Source: Collybiopsis luxurians FD-317 M1
Lineage: Eukaryota; Basidiomycota; Agaricomycetes; Agaricales; Omphalotaceae
DNA length: 64,000 bases
Assembly (NCBI GenBank): GCA_000827265.1
Contig: KN834809.1
Coordinates: 51,293-115,292, forward strand
Direction: 5' to 3'
Part shown: positions 1-11,339 of the stretch, piece by piece
Layout of the letters: every line of letters starts with the position of its first letter
Numbering within the stretch: the stretch's first letter is position 1
Position numbers and translations under genes: made by a program
Notes under the pieces: generated by a model
What the model saw: the letters and a program-made list of their open reading frames with translations, nothing else
The model's database searches: none
What the model was told of the DNA's origin: nothing

Positions 1-80
1 AGATTGATTTCCAGGGGACATGGGAGATGCAGAACTCACCGACTATGGGAAGGGGGAATTTCCAATGGAGTGAGAAGGGA
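1..80. repeat. Single unit of the 77-bp minisatellite
   Basis: Bases 1-72 match the consensus unit of the tandem array at 35494-36151 almost base for base, including the central 'ccaggggacatgggaga' and the 'aagggggaatttcca' block. The match ends near base 75 and the downstream sequence is unrelated. The window therefore probably begins at the right end of another array lying to the left. It is not coding. Confidence 0.85.
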
Positions 81-1215
81 TAATTTCAATTCAGTTACCA
101 AACTTTAATGTTCAAATATTGTGTTCAGATACTCACTATCTATGAAAAGTATTGGATGCCATTTTTATTAGCACTTTTGTCTATTCTCTTCTAATATTGT
201 CAAATTTACCTCCTTTGATTTAATATTCATTGTTATTATATGGTTTAATTTATTTTCTTGGTCTAATATGCCATTTTCATTGTTAGTATTTTCCTACAAG
301 GTCAGCTGTGTACTTACCCCTTGTGCCACGATATTGTATTGCCTTCTGATGGAAACTCACATCTCCATGTTTCTAAATTCATTTGTCAGCCTTTGCAGTA
401 TAAAAAATGAGTTCAAAATACCTGGAATTCCTCAAAATTCTCATAAAGCAGTCCCAGCAATCTTAGTTCTTCTGGGTTCACTATGAAATTTCCACTTTGA
501 TCAAACAGCCTAAGGTTCTTGTACTTCTCTTCTCCTTTCCAAAACTTATAACTGTCCCACTGTCCAGGATAAACTTTACTTTGTCCTTGAAAAAAAGTCT
601 ATATTTAAGTATGCACATTAGTATACCACCCCACTAACAATGTAGTGTGAAAGTTGTCTTACTATAAGTTTGATATACTTCATCCCTTTTAGTACTCTTT
701 TACTGCTTCACAGGTGGCAAGTATCATACCATATATTCTTGGACTGCATCAGAAGGAAATTTCCCTTCAACCATTTCTTGCAATGTATACACCGCTGCCA
801 TCAACTTCATTCAAAATCCAGTTGAAACCTGATGTCAACAATGAGAACTCACGTGCAGATGATACTGCTAGGCATGGTGCACCATTGATTTTGAGTTTCC
901 AAAGTGGTTGCATACTGAATGGAGCCCAACTTAATGCCATGAATGATGAGTGAATAAGTTATTGAGTTCAAAAATTTCAAATTCTCACCTTGACCGTTGA
1001 AGACGATATTCAAATATATCTCGGTCCTCCTCCCGATTAAACTTCCGTACAATATCAACCCTTTCCCAAGGCATTCCTTCTTGGCAGGAACCCACAAGAT
1101 AATAATCTCCCAGTTGCAAAATGTCACGGCGCAAAGGACCTTTGATATTATACCCGACCTGGTGATATCAATTCAAGTCCTGGCTAGATCAAAAGATAGT
1201 CCAAAGCCTACCCCT
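81..1215. other. No gene recognised
   Basis: AT-rich sequence with short, poorly composed open frames on both strands and no recognisable protein or repeat. The minus strand of 850-1130 might hold degraded downstream exons of the fragment at 1268-1484, but I could not join them. Confidence 0.4.
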
Positions 1216-1267
1216 ATTCAATGCTTGAGATGAAGGTCAAGATGCAGCATACACATGAGGTACTCAC

Positions 1268-1484
1268 TTGGACCATGATAAATGTAATCGCCGCTGATGT
1301 TTGTAAAAGTGGAATCTATGATCTGAAAGTGGTGTGCATCCCGAAAGTAGCTAATATTTGAACCATGAGCAACACTTGTAAACCTGGGATTATTCATCTG
1401 AAAGTTGTCTGCATTCTGAAAGGAGCCGATGCTTGGACCAGATCCGGAAATTGTTGTAAATGACCCGATGTTTGGTTGCGCCAT
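1268..1484 (-). pseudogene. N-terminal exon of an unassigned protein with repeated F-x-N/D-A-x-x-F-Q motifs
   Basis: A 72-codon exon starts with ATG at 1484 and ends at a good GTGAGT donor at 1267. It encodes two or three imperfect repeats around 'SFQNADNFQMNN', 'YFRDAHHFQIID' and 'FTNISGDYIYHG'. This style of repeat precedes NACHT or kinase domains in many Agaricomycete proteins. That comparison is from memory of the family style and not from a search. No convincing second exon, P-loop or other domain follows on the minus strand before the sequence turns non-coding, so I call it a truncated gene remnant. An intact short gene with unrecognised exons is the alternative. Confidence 0.4.
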
Positions 1485-3293
1485 CACAGTACAAAATTTG
1501 GGCAATTGAAAAGATGCTTGCTAGAAAGAGAGGTTGAAGAGAGCAGCAAAGATGGGGGTTTTGGGTCCCAGGAACTCATCTCCATTGCTATTAAGGAGTC
1601 ACAGTGTTCATGAACACGTTGTAGCCTCATTACTTGCAGAGTGTTCACACCGACTCGGACTACAGCATTGAGATCATATTAAAAACACACTTCAGCGGTG
1701 TGGCAATTTGTCCTTCCGCCGTATTATTGAATCATTCATATAGCATGTCACACTGCGCACAAGCTGTACAGAATTACATATGCGCTCTGAACCGAATTCA
1801 ATTATTTTACACTTCGATCTGGGCACTTCCGAGTCCTGTTACTGACTAAATCGTGCTCTCCATGAAGCACAGCTAGAGTCGTCCAAGCCAAGTCAATCGC
1901 ACTATGCATTCTCACCCGAACGCATGCATTACACGCAGTGCATGGACTCCTCGTGTGTCCCTTGATTGACAGCAGAAAGGGCATGATGGAGGGACACGAT
2001 GGAATGTTTGAAAGCGAATACAGGGCAAAAGTTAAAGATTATCCTTCGAACGGATTTGAACATTAGACCCATAGCAGCAGTTCGACCCACCAGGACAAAT
2101 AAACAGATCATGCGGCTCCCCCACGGCCACCAGTCAGGCTACGAGACTGTACTGGCAATTCGGGGTGTCCTCGATGTTAATAACAGCTATTGTAATTAGC
2201 GCTCATAGCAATCCAGTTAATCTCCGAGCTCCCAAGATGACAGGAAAGGGAACAGCACAGCTTGAGATGGTTTCTTTCATCCATAAAATTAAAGATGGAC
2301 ATTTCATACTTCCTTGTTCTCGGAACAGATCCGTGTAGAAGATTCGAAGCAGGTCGACAGAGTGGACGACAAACATTTACGACAGAGCAGAGGTGTGGTC
2401 TGGAGGGATCACACACATGAAGATAAGAACGACAGGTGGAGAAATTCAATGCCATCCTAAACGTCTGCATGATTTACTATTCAGAAAATTCATTCCGTAG
2501 CAAATCATGTCGCGGCCTCAACCTAAGTACATCAATATGTATATGAGAAACCAGTATGATAACGCCCATAAGGCAGCCTAAGACACATTTGGTATACAGA
2601 TCCTTTCAACTTTGTCCGCATCGCCGTTATTACAAGTGATGAATCTGGGTAACATCCAGGATGCAACCCATCTTTGACGCAGTGACGAACGGGGAGAGGG
2701 TGTGTGTGTGACAAAGTAGCGGGATCCATCCTCGTTGGGTACTACTCGGGTATGGACAGTTCGAGGGATGAAGGAGGAAGAGGGGACAGTGGGCGTTTGA
2801 GCTGGAACGAGGTATGAGAGCATTATCAGGAGAACATGGAAGCGTAACAAATGGCGCTGGGCTGTCATGGGAGGCAACGTAGGGCATGTGCAAGTTCCAG
2901 CCAAACACAGACATCGAGATATTTGACGGATAAGAAATTAGCGCTTGCGGAGAACGCATCTCTGGCTTTTTTGACTTTATGTGAGTATAGAGCGGCTACA
3001 TATTGTCAGTGAAATCTATACGCAAGATCCAAAGATACCCGGGGAACAATAATGAATAGGTGGGACTGTACAAGTTGCTGTGAAGTCAGAGATAAGCATA
3101 AGACCCGTATGCGAGTACATACATCGAGTACTCCGGAGGTTGTTCACGGACATATGTCCAGCGATAGACAAAACACCACAACGGTCAAACCATCTGTGAT
3201 CTCGCCTGGAAGAAAAGAAGATAAAACTTTCAGCTTTAAGCGCCATAGGCCAACTCAACTCAACCTTGTCCCGCGACGCTCAGGATAGACACC
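1485..3293. other. No gene recognised; last part may be the promoter of the capping-protein gene
   Basis: I see only short open frames with biased composition and no splice-consistent gene. The last 250 bp before 3294 would have been the promoter and 5' leader of the capping-protein gene. No TATA box stands out. Confidence 0.4.
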
Positions 3294-4370
3294 ATGGCCG
3301 ACCTCGTTGACTCGATGTTGGATCTCATACGGAGACTTCCGCCTACCAGGACTGAAGAGAATGTCTCCTTGTTAATCTCAATCTGCCCCAACTACGCCGA
3401 CGACTTGCTGGGAAGTGTCGACCAGCCCCTGCAGCTCAAGACTGATCGTGCAACTGGGAGAGAATACCTGGCTTGCGACTATAACCGGGACGGCGAGAGC
3501 TATAGGTCAGTAGAATCACTTTGCTTTCCATGCATCTAGTATCTATACCTCGTCAGATCGCCTTGGTCAAACGAATACGACCCGCCTCTGGAAGACGGAA
3601 CGCTCCCGACTCCGAAATTGAGAAAACTCGAAATTTCGGCCAATGAAGCGTTTGATACCTATCGTGAAATGTGAACAAACTCTTGTGTAGCTTTGTGGAG
3701 ACTCGCTTATGTTCGTCTAGGTACTATGAAGGCGGCGTCTCGTCCGTGTATCTGTGAGATCTTGAGGATGGCGGCTTTGCAGGTGTCGTCTCGCTGAGAA
3801 AAAGTGAGTACGCGGCGCAATGCTCTATGTCTGATAATTACTGATCATTTTGACTCCCTGTTCAGCAATGACACCATCAGCATCGACCGAATCTTCGGAA
3901 CCCTGGAGCTCTATTCACTTCTTCGAGGGGGCAGAACGAGGCGGTCAGACACCTTACATCCACCATTGCGTTACGATGAAGAAGTCTTCAAACGATAAGG
4001 AGCAGAAAAAGAAGGCTGGAAACGCGATGGGGAAGCCACTTTGGGAGGCAGCATGACGCGTCAAGTCAGTGTCCACATCCTTAAGCATTGAACAACACTG
4101 ACTTTTTCTAACTCCAAACAGAGCAAGATTGGCCAATTCACTACTCATATTCCCACATAGCCGATACAGGTAGAATGATCGAAAATGCGAAATCTACTCC
4201 CAGAGGTACGTCCTTTCTACTCCCTTTGAGCCTCTTTCTCGTCTAACATGTCCGTCCGTGTAAGTCTACTTTGAAACAACGCGTGACACTGTTGATAACC
4301 TACGCAGTGTAGATGACCTCAAGAAGACGCGTAGGCAACGGGAAGTACAGAAAGAGAGGATACACTCAGC
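3294..4370 (+). pseudogene. cap2: F-actin capping protein beta subunit, decayed
   Basis: This is a recognisable CapZ-beta/Cap2 gene, whose product caps barbed ends of actin filaments as a heterodimer with the alpha subunit. Exon 1 (3294-3505) carries 'DLIRRLPP' and 'CDYNRDGESYR'. Exon 2 (3557-3670) continues with '[14 protein letters not shown]'. Exon 3 starts at 3721 with 'YYEGGVSSVYL'. There the invariant Trp of the family's VYLWDL motif is a TGA stop at 3755-3757. Exon 4 (from about 3857) keeps 'SSIHFFEGAERG' but then shifts frame at the HYKLTST region and again before 'ATLGGSMTRQ' (4020-4060). Later exons still read 'EQDWPI', 'HIADTGRMIE' (4122-4196) and 'YFETTRDTVDNLR' (4264-4312). Splice sites are mostly intact, so inactivation looks recent. 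A functional copy presumably lies elsewhere. A sequencing error cannot explain all the lesions. Confidence 0.85.
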
Positions 4371-4394
4371 ACAATTTGGAATATCCGAACTCTC

Positions 4395-5394
4395 CCCAAC
4401 TCATATATTTTGGTGGTCGTGTACTTTGTACTGATTGTTACTGATGATTCACATACTATTACAGCTGCAATCCATGCCTTAAGGGCTTGACTTGGCAATG
4501 TTCCCAGACTAACACCTAGGAATACTGAGTCGAATTCCGCCAGTGCCCCCCGAGAGAATGGCCAACCTGGAACAATCTGCGATAGTAAGCTTCCGAGGTA
4601 GCGATATTGGATAAACAAAACCACTTGCGATGATCACATTTTTGGTATTCCGTTTCCTCATGAGCTGCTGAACATCAGCAGGAATACCGGAAGCGGTCAA
4701 AGAATGCGGGGTGGACATGAATATTATTAGAAACACCGAGGAAAAGGTCTGGGCCCAAGACCGTCTTCAAGATGTTGATATCTGTGAGTACCGTAAGGGT
4801 TAACGAGATGCGCTGAGATTCGGAGGCGTGTCAGAGTTGTTGGTCGTAATTACAACTGACTCGGATCAGTTCTCTCATGGACAACTGGCAGGGGTAGTTA
4901 GCGAAATTAGTCACGGTGGCGAGTAGACGCACTTAATAACAATAGACTTTCGGCCGACCAGTACTGTTCGTCGAGTTAGGCACGACAAAATGTAAATTAT
5001 ATTTATTATAACGAATTCGACATATTCTGGGGAAGAATGAATGTTATGATTAAAAATCTGGTCAATGCAGAGCACTCACAAATTTCAATGCTGCACCCGG
5101 TTACCATCACCGCCGATAAAGGTGAGCTCAGAGTCGGGAAGGTTATCACAGGTGGCTAGAACGGAGTTGAGCCCGACTGGTATCAGAAAGGGTAAGAAAT
5201 CGCCATTCATCGAGCGGCGTATTAGGGCAGTACGTTGTACACGCAAATCGAGCAAAAGGAGCAATAGAATCGATGGCAAAAAGGGAAAGAGGTGTAGCGA
5301 CTGCGTGATCGCGTGTCTAAAGAGGAGCAGCAGAAGAAACGAATTTGAAAGGAGTAAAAGGAGCGAAAAGAGCGAGGAAAGCGGTAGAAAGCAT
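4395..5394 (-). pseudogene. Secreted class-3 lipase, truncated and frameshifted
   Basis: Reading leftwards from the ATG at 5394 there is a signal-peptide-like start ('MLSTAFLALFAPF'), then an in-frame TAG near 5318. The same frame continues with 'IAPFARFACTTYCPNT', the usual N-terminal region of fungal class-3 lipases. Another frame (to 5085) gives 'CDNLPDSELTFIGGDG'. After an intron come 'DLFLGVSNNIHVHPAFFDRF' (about 4790-4690) and, frame-shifted, 'IPADVQQLM'. The nucleophile elbow G-H-S-L-G-G lies near 4560, where a six-G run throws the frame before 'ALAEFDSVFL'. The His/Asp half of the triad is not found, so the 3' end is missing. The Lys/Arg-rich frame on the plus strand over 5065-5601 is a shadow of this gene. 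Confidence 0.7.
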
Positions 5395-6447
5395 GCTGAG
5401 AGGCGAGAAAGTCTGAGAGCTAGGGCACCGAAGAGTGAGACTGGAAACTCAGAAATTCAAAAAATTCGTACCTTTATACCTCCCCAGGTCCTCGTATACT
5501 GCGAAACTCAAAAATATCGTTATGACTGGGGTCCTTCGTCAGGAAGACAGAAGTCGGGTACGGGTCGATCAATCGCTAAAGAAATGCCCCTGCTCCTTTA
5601 GGTAGCGATGAGCCTGGCAAGTTTTTTGGCGCAGACCCTCTGAGCGCAGCTTCGTTGTTTTCATCCAAGCCAAAGCTCAAAAGAGTCAGCCGGTACAGAG
5701 CACGAATCACAGTATAGTGGCCCTCGGAAGAAACCAAATAGACCTGTCAGTAAGGATATGCTCAATCTTGACGTTGTGAACACTCTAGAAACGCGAATTA
5801 TAAGGATAGAAGATGAAATTGGAAGCCATTTGTATTAGTGTTTTGGGATCCAGCTGCGACGCCCAGAGCGCCATGGACGCGAGAAAGAAGTGAGGCAGCG
5901 CTACCGGACTCACGGACCGAACCGTGTACATTCCCAATACGGCGAAAAATGTTTCCAACGCCCCGTCATAACGACAATTTGAGAACTCGTACTCTTAATT
6001 AAACACGCTGTGTTTCCCTGCGGCTGGCCAGGGAAAGGTTATCCAGCTTTTCTAGCCTAGTTGATACGCCCTCGCCCGAGCTTTGTCTTCTCGTTCTTGG
6101 TTGTTTGTATTCTCAAGCACGCGTCTCGTTTATCTATCGGTTGATTAGAGTGTCTACTGACAACCTACTCGATAGAATCCTTGTATTTGTCAATGCATAA
6201 TTGTTCAATCATTCTGTATTCAGCTGCAATATTACTTTGTATCGCGTTCTACCCCCTCCAAACTCCTCGCGTACTTGTATCTCAATACATGCCAACCTTT
6301 GCGTAAACGACCTGAACGGACTCACCTTTCGCTCTCACTTGAATGTGTACATATTGTGTGGGCACTTCCAGTTGAAGGTCGAAGTCGAAGTCGATTGAAT
6401 ACTCCAGTGGATATCATCTTCGTCGTAGTCAGTATCCACGCGGTTCT
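5395..6447. other. No gene recognised
   Basis: Short open frames only. A stretch around 5600-5710 has coding-like composition on the plus strand ('FFGADPLSAASLFSSKPKLK') but no start, no flanking exons and an early stop, so no gene is called. Confidence 0.35.
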
Positions 6448-8312
6448 CGCAGGTAGATTTTTTTATCAGCTGAGAGCTCTAGTCTTCAGTACATTTGAAG
6501 ATCTCATTTTTCTTAGGATATATCTTTTGACATCTGAGACAAGACATATGTGATCGGTTTGAAGGCCCTTGCGTTCATCCCTTTGTCAACCTATGACCTG
6601 TGCGTACTTGATTGTGATATGATAGTTTTCCGGGTTAGACTCATTGATAATAGGTATATTAATGTGTTTCTTGATTCGATATTCTTATGGCCTATTTTTA
6701 AAAATGGACACCCAAACTGGAAGGTGAAGAGAGTGGCGAGGAGAGGTTTCGTTTGAGTTTTGATATTTTGAAGCAATTTTGTTGTGCTAATTTTTAAGGG
6801 CTTCGCTAGTTGCTCTCAGTACCTCCATCGTACATCTGAACCGTTTGAAACAAGTACACCCAAACTAGCTTGGTTTTACACATAAACATTGGCATTCTTT
6901 TTGCTCTAAATGGACATGAATCGGGCTGGAGCTGTTTGAAGCTGCGCTGTTGATGTACGCCTTTTCCTATGGCCTTGATCATATGTATTTGACCCATTGA
7001 TGCCTAGTTTTCAGGTCACACTGAACTCATACACTCTGTATTGGGATATGAGTCTCAGGAACTGTTGTCAAAGTCAAGCATAGTGGATGGCCAAGTGTCA
7101 AGAGCCCTAAATATGTTTGTTACCAAGAACTCTAACTTCGCATCTACAAGCTCTTGTGTGCCACTAAAGCTTCTGGTCGTCGGGGACATCACTTCCACCT
7201 TCCCCACCTTCCCTATCCTCACTTTCTGCTTTGACTGCGCTTCCCGCACCATCATTGCATCCCACATATCCCATCCGACTATTCCCATCCTGAATTGCTA
7301 CATATGAATCCAATGGACAATCCATTTGCAATACCCTCAGTCGGAAGTTCACATAATTGCGAATCCCAAGCTTGCTGAAAGGCCTCCTGTCCATATGTTC
7401 CAGTCATTCATGAACATCTTTCGGGACAAGCCAGAGGCACAGCCTCTGACTACCAGTATTGATGTATGTTTTCTTCTCATTGAGTATACTTTAGTATGGA
7501 ATTCACAGGGCATTATGTCTTCTAGGTGACAGTCACGACACATCTTGCGGTCGAGCGTGAGGATGTAGATATAGGCGAGTATAATGAATTGCATTTGATT
7601 CATGACACTGTGTAATTTCCTTTTACCCAATACTTTATTCCACATTGCTGTCATTACTTGCTGCATTGATCTTTATTTTCTCTTAACTATCTATACGCTC
7701 ATTGCTAGCCTAATTCATATGTCAGTTGTTCCATTTCTACCAGTCTTTACAGATTATCACCCCTTGCAATTGTACAATTACTTGGACTTCAGAATAACAG
7801 AAATTTATGGACCAAAGAGTTTTATTGTTGTTCAATGTATGATGGCTCTCAATAAACTTGATGCCCTGCCATTGGTAATGGGCCAACGCTGCCACATGGC
7901 AGGGACTCATGCCCAGCATACATCTTCTCATATGCTGTCAAAGCCGTGGAATTTTAATTGCAATGATGAGCACAGGTTATATGACATCACAAAATCCAAT
8001 CCCACCTTAATGTAGCTTAGTTCCATTGGACCGGATCTTCTCATATGCCATTAAAGCCTTGGAATTTCAATTGCAATATAATCCCATGATAGTTATACCA
8101 TATCCACCATTTAGTTTAAGTAATCTTGAATATTATGAGACTAATACAAAATTGCCTGTCTAGGATTAGGCACAGAATTCACCACCTCAAAAACTCGGTA
8201 TTCCATTTCATTCCATGCACTTGTAACTCAAACATCATAATGTCCAAAGTAAGATCTGTGAGAGAGTGTATTGAAATATGATTGTGCTTGTTGGTTGAAT
8301 TGCCTCAGTCTC
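6448..8312. repeat. Long dispersed repeat, copy 1
   Basis: This segment aligns along most of its length with 30690-30774 plus 32433-33700, in the same orientation, with many transitions and some indels. Landmarks shared by both copies are the 'aggtctcatttt' block, the 'catccctttgt' block, the gene described at 7305-7615, and the 'caagtaagat' block. Copy 1 has about 410 bp (roughly 7845-8250) absent from copy 2. Inside that extra piece a 45-bp block is duplicated (7921-7965 and 8035-8079). I do not recognise the repeat family. Confidence 0.7.
7305..7615 (+). pseudogene. Small spliced repeat-borne gene, copy 1 (unknown function)
   Basis: A coding stretch up to 7464 ends at donor GTATGT. The acceptor TTCTAG ends at 7525, and 30 further codons run to TAA at 7615. 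The corresponding gene in copy 2 (32987-33413) has the same intron and the same product pattern. Shared strings are 'LAERPPVHMFQSFMN' here against 'LAERHPLVCMFQSFMN', 'KPEAQPLTTSI' against 'KPDAEPLTTSI', and 'HLAVEREDVDIG' against 'HLAVDHEDVDIG'. No domain is recognised. In copy 1 the upstream coding frame is broken by frameshifts around 7300-7380. Confidence 0.45.
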
Positions 8313-8685
8313 TGTTGAGGCTCTTGCCATGGAATTGACCTTTTGTCTAATGTTGTGCCATGGAAGGTTGTAAGGCACCATGGTCAAAGTTGAGAGTCAA
8401 AGAGTGATTTTTGGGAAATGTTTCCCAGAATCAGTGCCAGTGTGCACTCAATGTAGAATGCATCAACTCAGACATCTCTGAACAACAGTTTCCCAGCCCA
8501 TATCTATTCATCATCAGACCCACCTGTAGGGTAGAGTGTGACTTGCAAGTGGAAAGCAACCTGGATTTTTTTCAGTGACAGCTTGTGAAGTCAAGCCAGC
8601 TGCCTTCAAGTTTGTGAATTAATAAATACACTCAGACCCAAGTGCTAAACTTCAAAGCTATATCAAGTCCAAATATTTCTGTTCA
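8313..8685. repeat. LTR-like block (TG...CA), copy 1
   Basis: The block begins TGTTGAGG and ends TTCTGTTCA. It recurs at 33701-34123, where homology stops at exactly the same 3' base although the flanks differ. TG...CA ends and a sharp common boundary fit a retrotransposon LTR. Read in reverse it starts TGAACAG and ends CAACA, which places it directly after the copia gag frame on the minus strand. The orientation is therefore ambiguous. Confidence 0.4.
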
Positions 8686-9339
8686 GTTATTGCACACAAT
8701 ACCAGAGATTTTCTTACTAGTGACAACCAGTGCATTAGGAGCGACACCCAAAGTCCCTCCAGCAGAACTGGCTGACTCCACCATCATGTCGTATTCAAGC
8801 AGTGTGCACTTGAGTTCAGCATATGGATGAGTTCCATGAGTCTGAAGAATCCACAGGTACTCCGTGGATAGGGACATAAGGAATTGAGAGTGAAGGTCTT
8901 CATCCTTCACCAAACACCCTACATCATTGGCCGCTTTGCAAAGAGCCTCAAGCTGTTTGAAGTATTCTTCAAAGGGAGTACCAGGAGCATATTTGTACTG
9001 CTGAATACATTCTTTAGCAAGAGACTGTGCAGCAGTGGAGGTTATGTTGTATTCATCTGTGAGCCAGTTCCACATTTGATGCACTGTCATATCCTGCATA
9101 ATGCTGATGGATCAGGGATCTTTAATATTCTGATAGATGATCCCTGCGAGTTGACTGTCGTGAAGCTCCCATTCTTCAGGAGAGGGATTGCAAGAGTTAA
9201 TGGGAGTTGCAGCCAAAACAGGAGCAATGGGAGCATGAGCAGGAGCAGCACCAGCACCAGCAGGCACAGGAGGGGGGACAGTAACAGGAGCAGAGATTGT
9301 TCTGTCAAGGTATCCACCAAGTACACAAGGACTATACAT
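8683..9339 (-). pseudogene. gag: Ty1/copia gag polyprotein remnant
   Basis: A single minus-strand frame shows the copia gag (UBN2-like) pattern: 'EEWELHDSQLAGIIYQNI', then 'HQMWNWLTDEYNI', then 'FEEYFKQLEALCKAANDVG' and 'SLSTEYLWILQTHG'. An in-frame TGA at 9112-9114 interrupts it just before 'SISIMQDMTV'. The frame upstream of 9339 is Pro/Ala-rich. The gag frame ends with its stop overlapping the edge of the LTR-like block at 8685. There is no protease, integrase or reverse transcriptase in this window, so the element is internally deleted or a gag-only derivative. Confidence 0.75.
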
Positions 9340-9592
9340 AGATCAGTATATAGAAGGGAGACAAATAGAATAGTGATGTACCCTCAGAACGTAGGAGAAG
9401 TTCTGAGGGGGTTCTACGAAAACAGGGAATATAAATAGAGATTTCTGAGGGCTGATATGTAAAATGAATAGGAAGAACTATAGTGAAACAGGGGAAGGAT
9501 AACAAATGGTGGCGGAAGTAAACCTAGAAGATAAGACATGCAGGACACCTACACACAACAATCACATGTTCCTATGCATCTATGTGTCAGAT
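9340..9592. other. No gene recognised
   Basis: Spacer between the copia gag remnant and the first orphan-gene copy. Nothing recognisable is seen. Confidence 0.35.
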
Positions 9593-9856
9593 CTAACAGA
9601 AGACTTTGGAAACATTTCCCTCGTCAACACCCAAGCAGCAGAAGGTTGAAACATAGCTTGGGTTATGGCCTTCTTTGTACTTTGCACATCTAGGAAGATT
9701 TTTTTCCACATACTGAAACAGCCAGTCTTTGTCAAAAAACCAGCCCAGGTAAAGGCAAGGTGGACGAAATCGTGTGCCAGCTTTGGGTATCAGATAACGG
9801 GGCAAGAGGTCCAGAGGCTGACTTGTGAAGGCTTTCAATCTGTCCTAGAGCAAACA
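9593..9856 (-). pseudogene. Truncated second copy of the 221-aa orphan gene
   Basis: The minus strand encodes 'RLKAFTSQPLDLLPRYL', 'PPCLYLGWFFDKDWLFQYVE' and 'CAKY'. This aligns with residues 6-60 of the intact neighbour ('RIRAFTNQPLNKLPSYL', 'PPVLHFGWIIDCPILFRYVE', 'IAKY'). The codon matching Gln4 of the neighbour is TAG, the start codon is lost, and homology ends after about 80 codons. It overlaps the 3' end of the intact gene, so this is a partial tandem duplication. Confidence 0.6.
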
Positions 9857-10500
9857 GATGGGTAATTGTAGAGGATCATGGCTGTATGATGTACCTCCTC
9901 TAAATAATAGCCATCCTGAGGCAGGAATAAGTACCTGCTGCAGTTGCTGGAATCTTGAGGAGAAAAATAACAAGGTGGACCAGGAAGTGAAGCAAGTTTT
10001 GGTGACTTTTTCCACCGAAACTCATGTTGATCCAGAAACCATCTGGCCTTAATCCCAAATGCAAAGACGCTCTCCAGCTGGGTCTGATATGTACTGGAAA
10101 TCACGCCATTATAATTCATTCCAATGGATAGACTGAGTACAAATTTGCCCGCAACATTTGGACTGCCTTTTCCATCACAAAAATAGACAATCAATATCTG
10201 ACCCTGCTCAGAGGGGATTGCAATGCCCAATGTTGTTATAATGTGAGTTACAAAGGCATTGTTATGCTCAGACATCGGTGAAAAGGTGCCCTCATAGTCT
10301 GGGCTGCGCAGTTTTCCCACATACTTGGCGATACTGGGGCAATTGTCTTCGACATATCGAAACAGTATAGGGCAGTCTATTATCCAGCCAAAGTGTAGAA
10401 CAGGGGGTTTCAATTTTTTGGCAGAGCTTGGCCTGAGATACGAAGGCAATTTGTTGAGAGGTTGGTTGGTGAAGGCACGAATCCGGTCCTGAAGTGCCAT
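9835..10500 (-). CDS. Orphan protein, 221 aa, single exon
   Basis: An uninterrupted frame runs from ATG at 10500 to the stop at 9835. The protein starts MALQDRIRAFTNQPL and has a hydrophobic W/F/Y-rich middle ('LHFGWIIDCPILFRYVEDN', 'GMNYNGVISSTYQ'), with no signal peptide, transmembrane segment or known motif that I can identify. A decayed partial copy lies directly downstream, so the family expands by tandem duplication. A second orphan family is arrayed next to it at 10690-13276. The last residues may be altered by the duplication junction. Function unknown. Confidence 0.6.
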   Translation of the reverse strand: MALQDRIRAFTNQPLNKLPSYLRPSSAKKLKPPVLHFGWIIDCPILFRYVEDNCPSIAKYVGKLRSPDYEGTFSPMSEHNNAFVTHIITTLGIAIPSEQGQILIVYFCDGKGSPNVAGKFVLSLSIGMNYNGVISSTYQTQLESVFAFGIKARWFLDQHEFRWKKSPKLASLPGPPCYFSPQDSSNCSRYLFLPQDGYYLEEVHHTAMILYNYPSVCSRTD

Positions 10501-10689
10501 GGTTAGTGAGCACGAATGACTGGAATGAAGTAGCTATGCACCTCGTCAGTGTAGGTGCCATCAAGAGATTTGAACAGATAGCTTTTTGAGGAAGTCATGC
10601 TATAATGTGTATAGTACTGAGAGGTAGATTGATATAGGGTCGTTTAAAGGAGTCACATGTCCGAGTCCGATCCTGTCCAATCGTTGTGG

Positions 10690-11165
10690 GCACGGGCCAC
10701 ACCACAGCTGCCACTCAAGTCGCATACAGATATTTTCAGAATTCATCGGAATTAACGGAGGACAAGATGTGGCGCTACATAGAGTTTTTGTTCCGCATTT
10801 GGCATATTCAAAAGCGGCATTCTAAACTGAGGCTTGCTTTTGGAGCCTCTGCAGAACAATCACCGACTCGAAAGTCTAAAGACATCTTCATTTGTTCATC
10901 CAGGGGCATGTCCGCCTGTTTCGAATGAATGCCTGCTCACCATTCAATCATAACCATGCAATTGACTCGCATATATAATACTTCGGATAACCATCATTGT
11001 TCTCATCATTCGCGCAAATGTCCAGTTTGTCCGGTCATTCGACAGCGTCGACTTCGCCCTGCGGCATGTTGCGGTAGAGAATACACTGAATATCTCGATC
11101 TCTTGTCAGAACGAAGCTAGAGATAACGATGCCAAAACATGGGAACCTCTTCGACGGTAACATGG
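10690..11165 (-). pseudogene. Decayed copy A of the 207-aa orphan family
   Basis: The minus strand from about 11165 matches the intact copy at 12531-13276. It has a start region with 'CFGIVISSFVLTRDRDIQ', then 'LYRNMPQGEVDAVE' followed at once by a TGA stop, then fragments aligning with 'GYPKYY' and with the 'LDEQ' region. No downstream exons remain recognisable. The lesions are spread out, so this copy is old. Confidence 0.55.
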
Positions 11166-11339
11166 TGGAACAAAATAACATGACCAGGGCTTTGCGCTAA
11201 TCGTTATTCATGTCAAGAAACTGCACTACCCGCATAATATTCTAGTGCTCCCTCGCACCTCCAAACACCAAGGTTTATGTACCTACTCTCCACTCTCGCA
11301 GGGATACACCTGATGTCCAAATCCGAATCATTTCCAAGG

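Noticed and set aside
5065..5601. 178-codon Lys/Arg-rich open frame on the plus strand
   Set aside because: It is antisense to the lipase pseudogene, whose signal peptide and motifs explain the base composition; no motif of its own.
8683..9339. Recoding of TGA as an amino acid, suggested by the many in-frame TGA codons in the elements
   Set aside because: Host genes in the window use TGA as a stop (e.g. G-alpha and BNR genes), and TGA/CAA site pairs between copies are explained by CpG decay.
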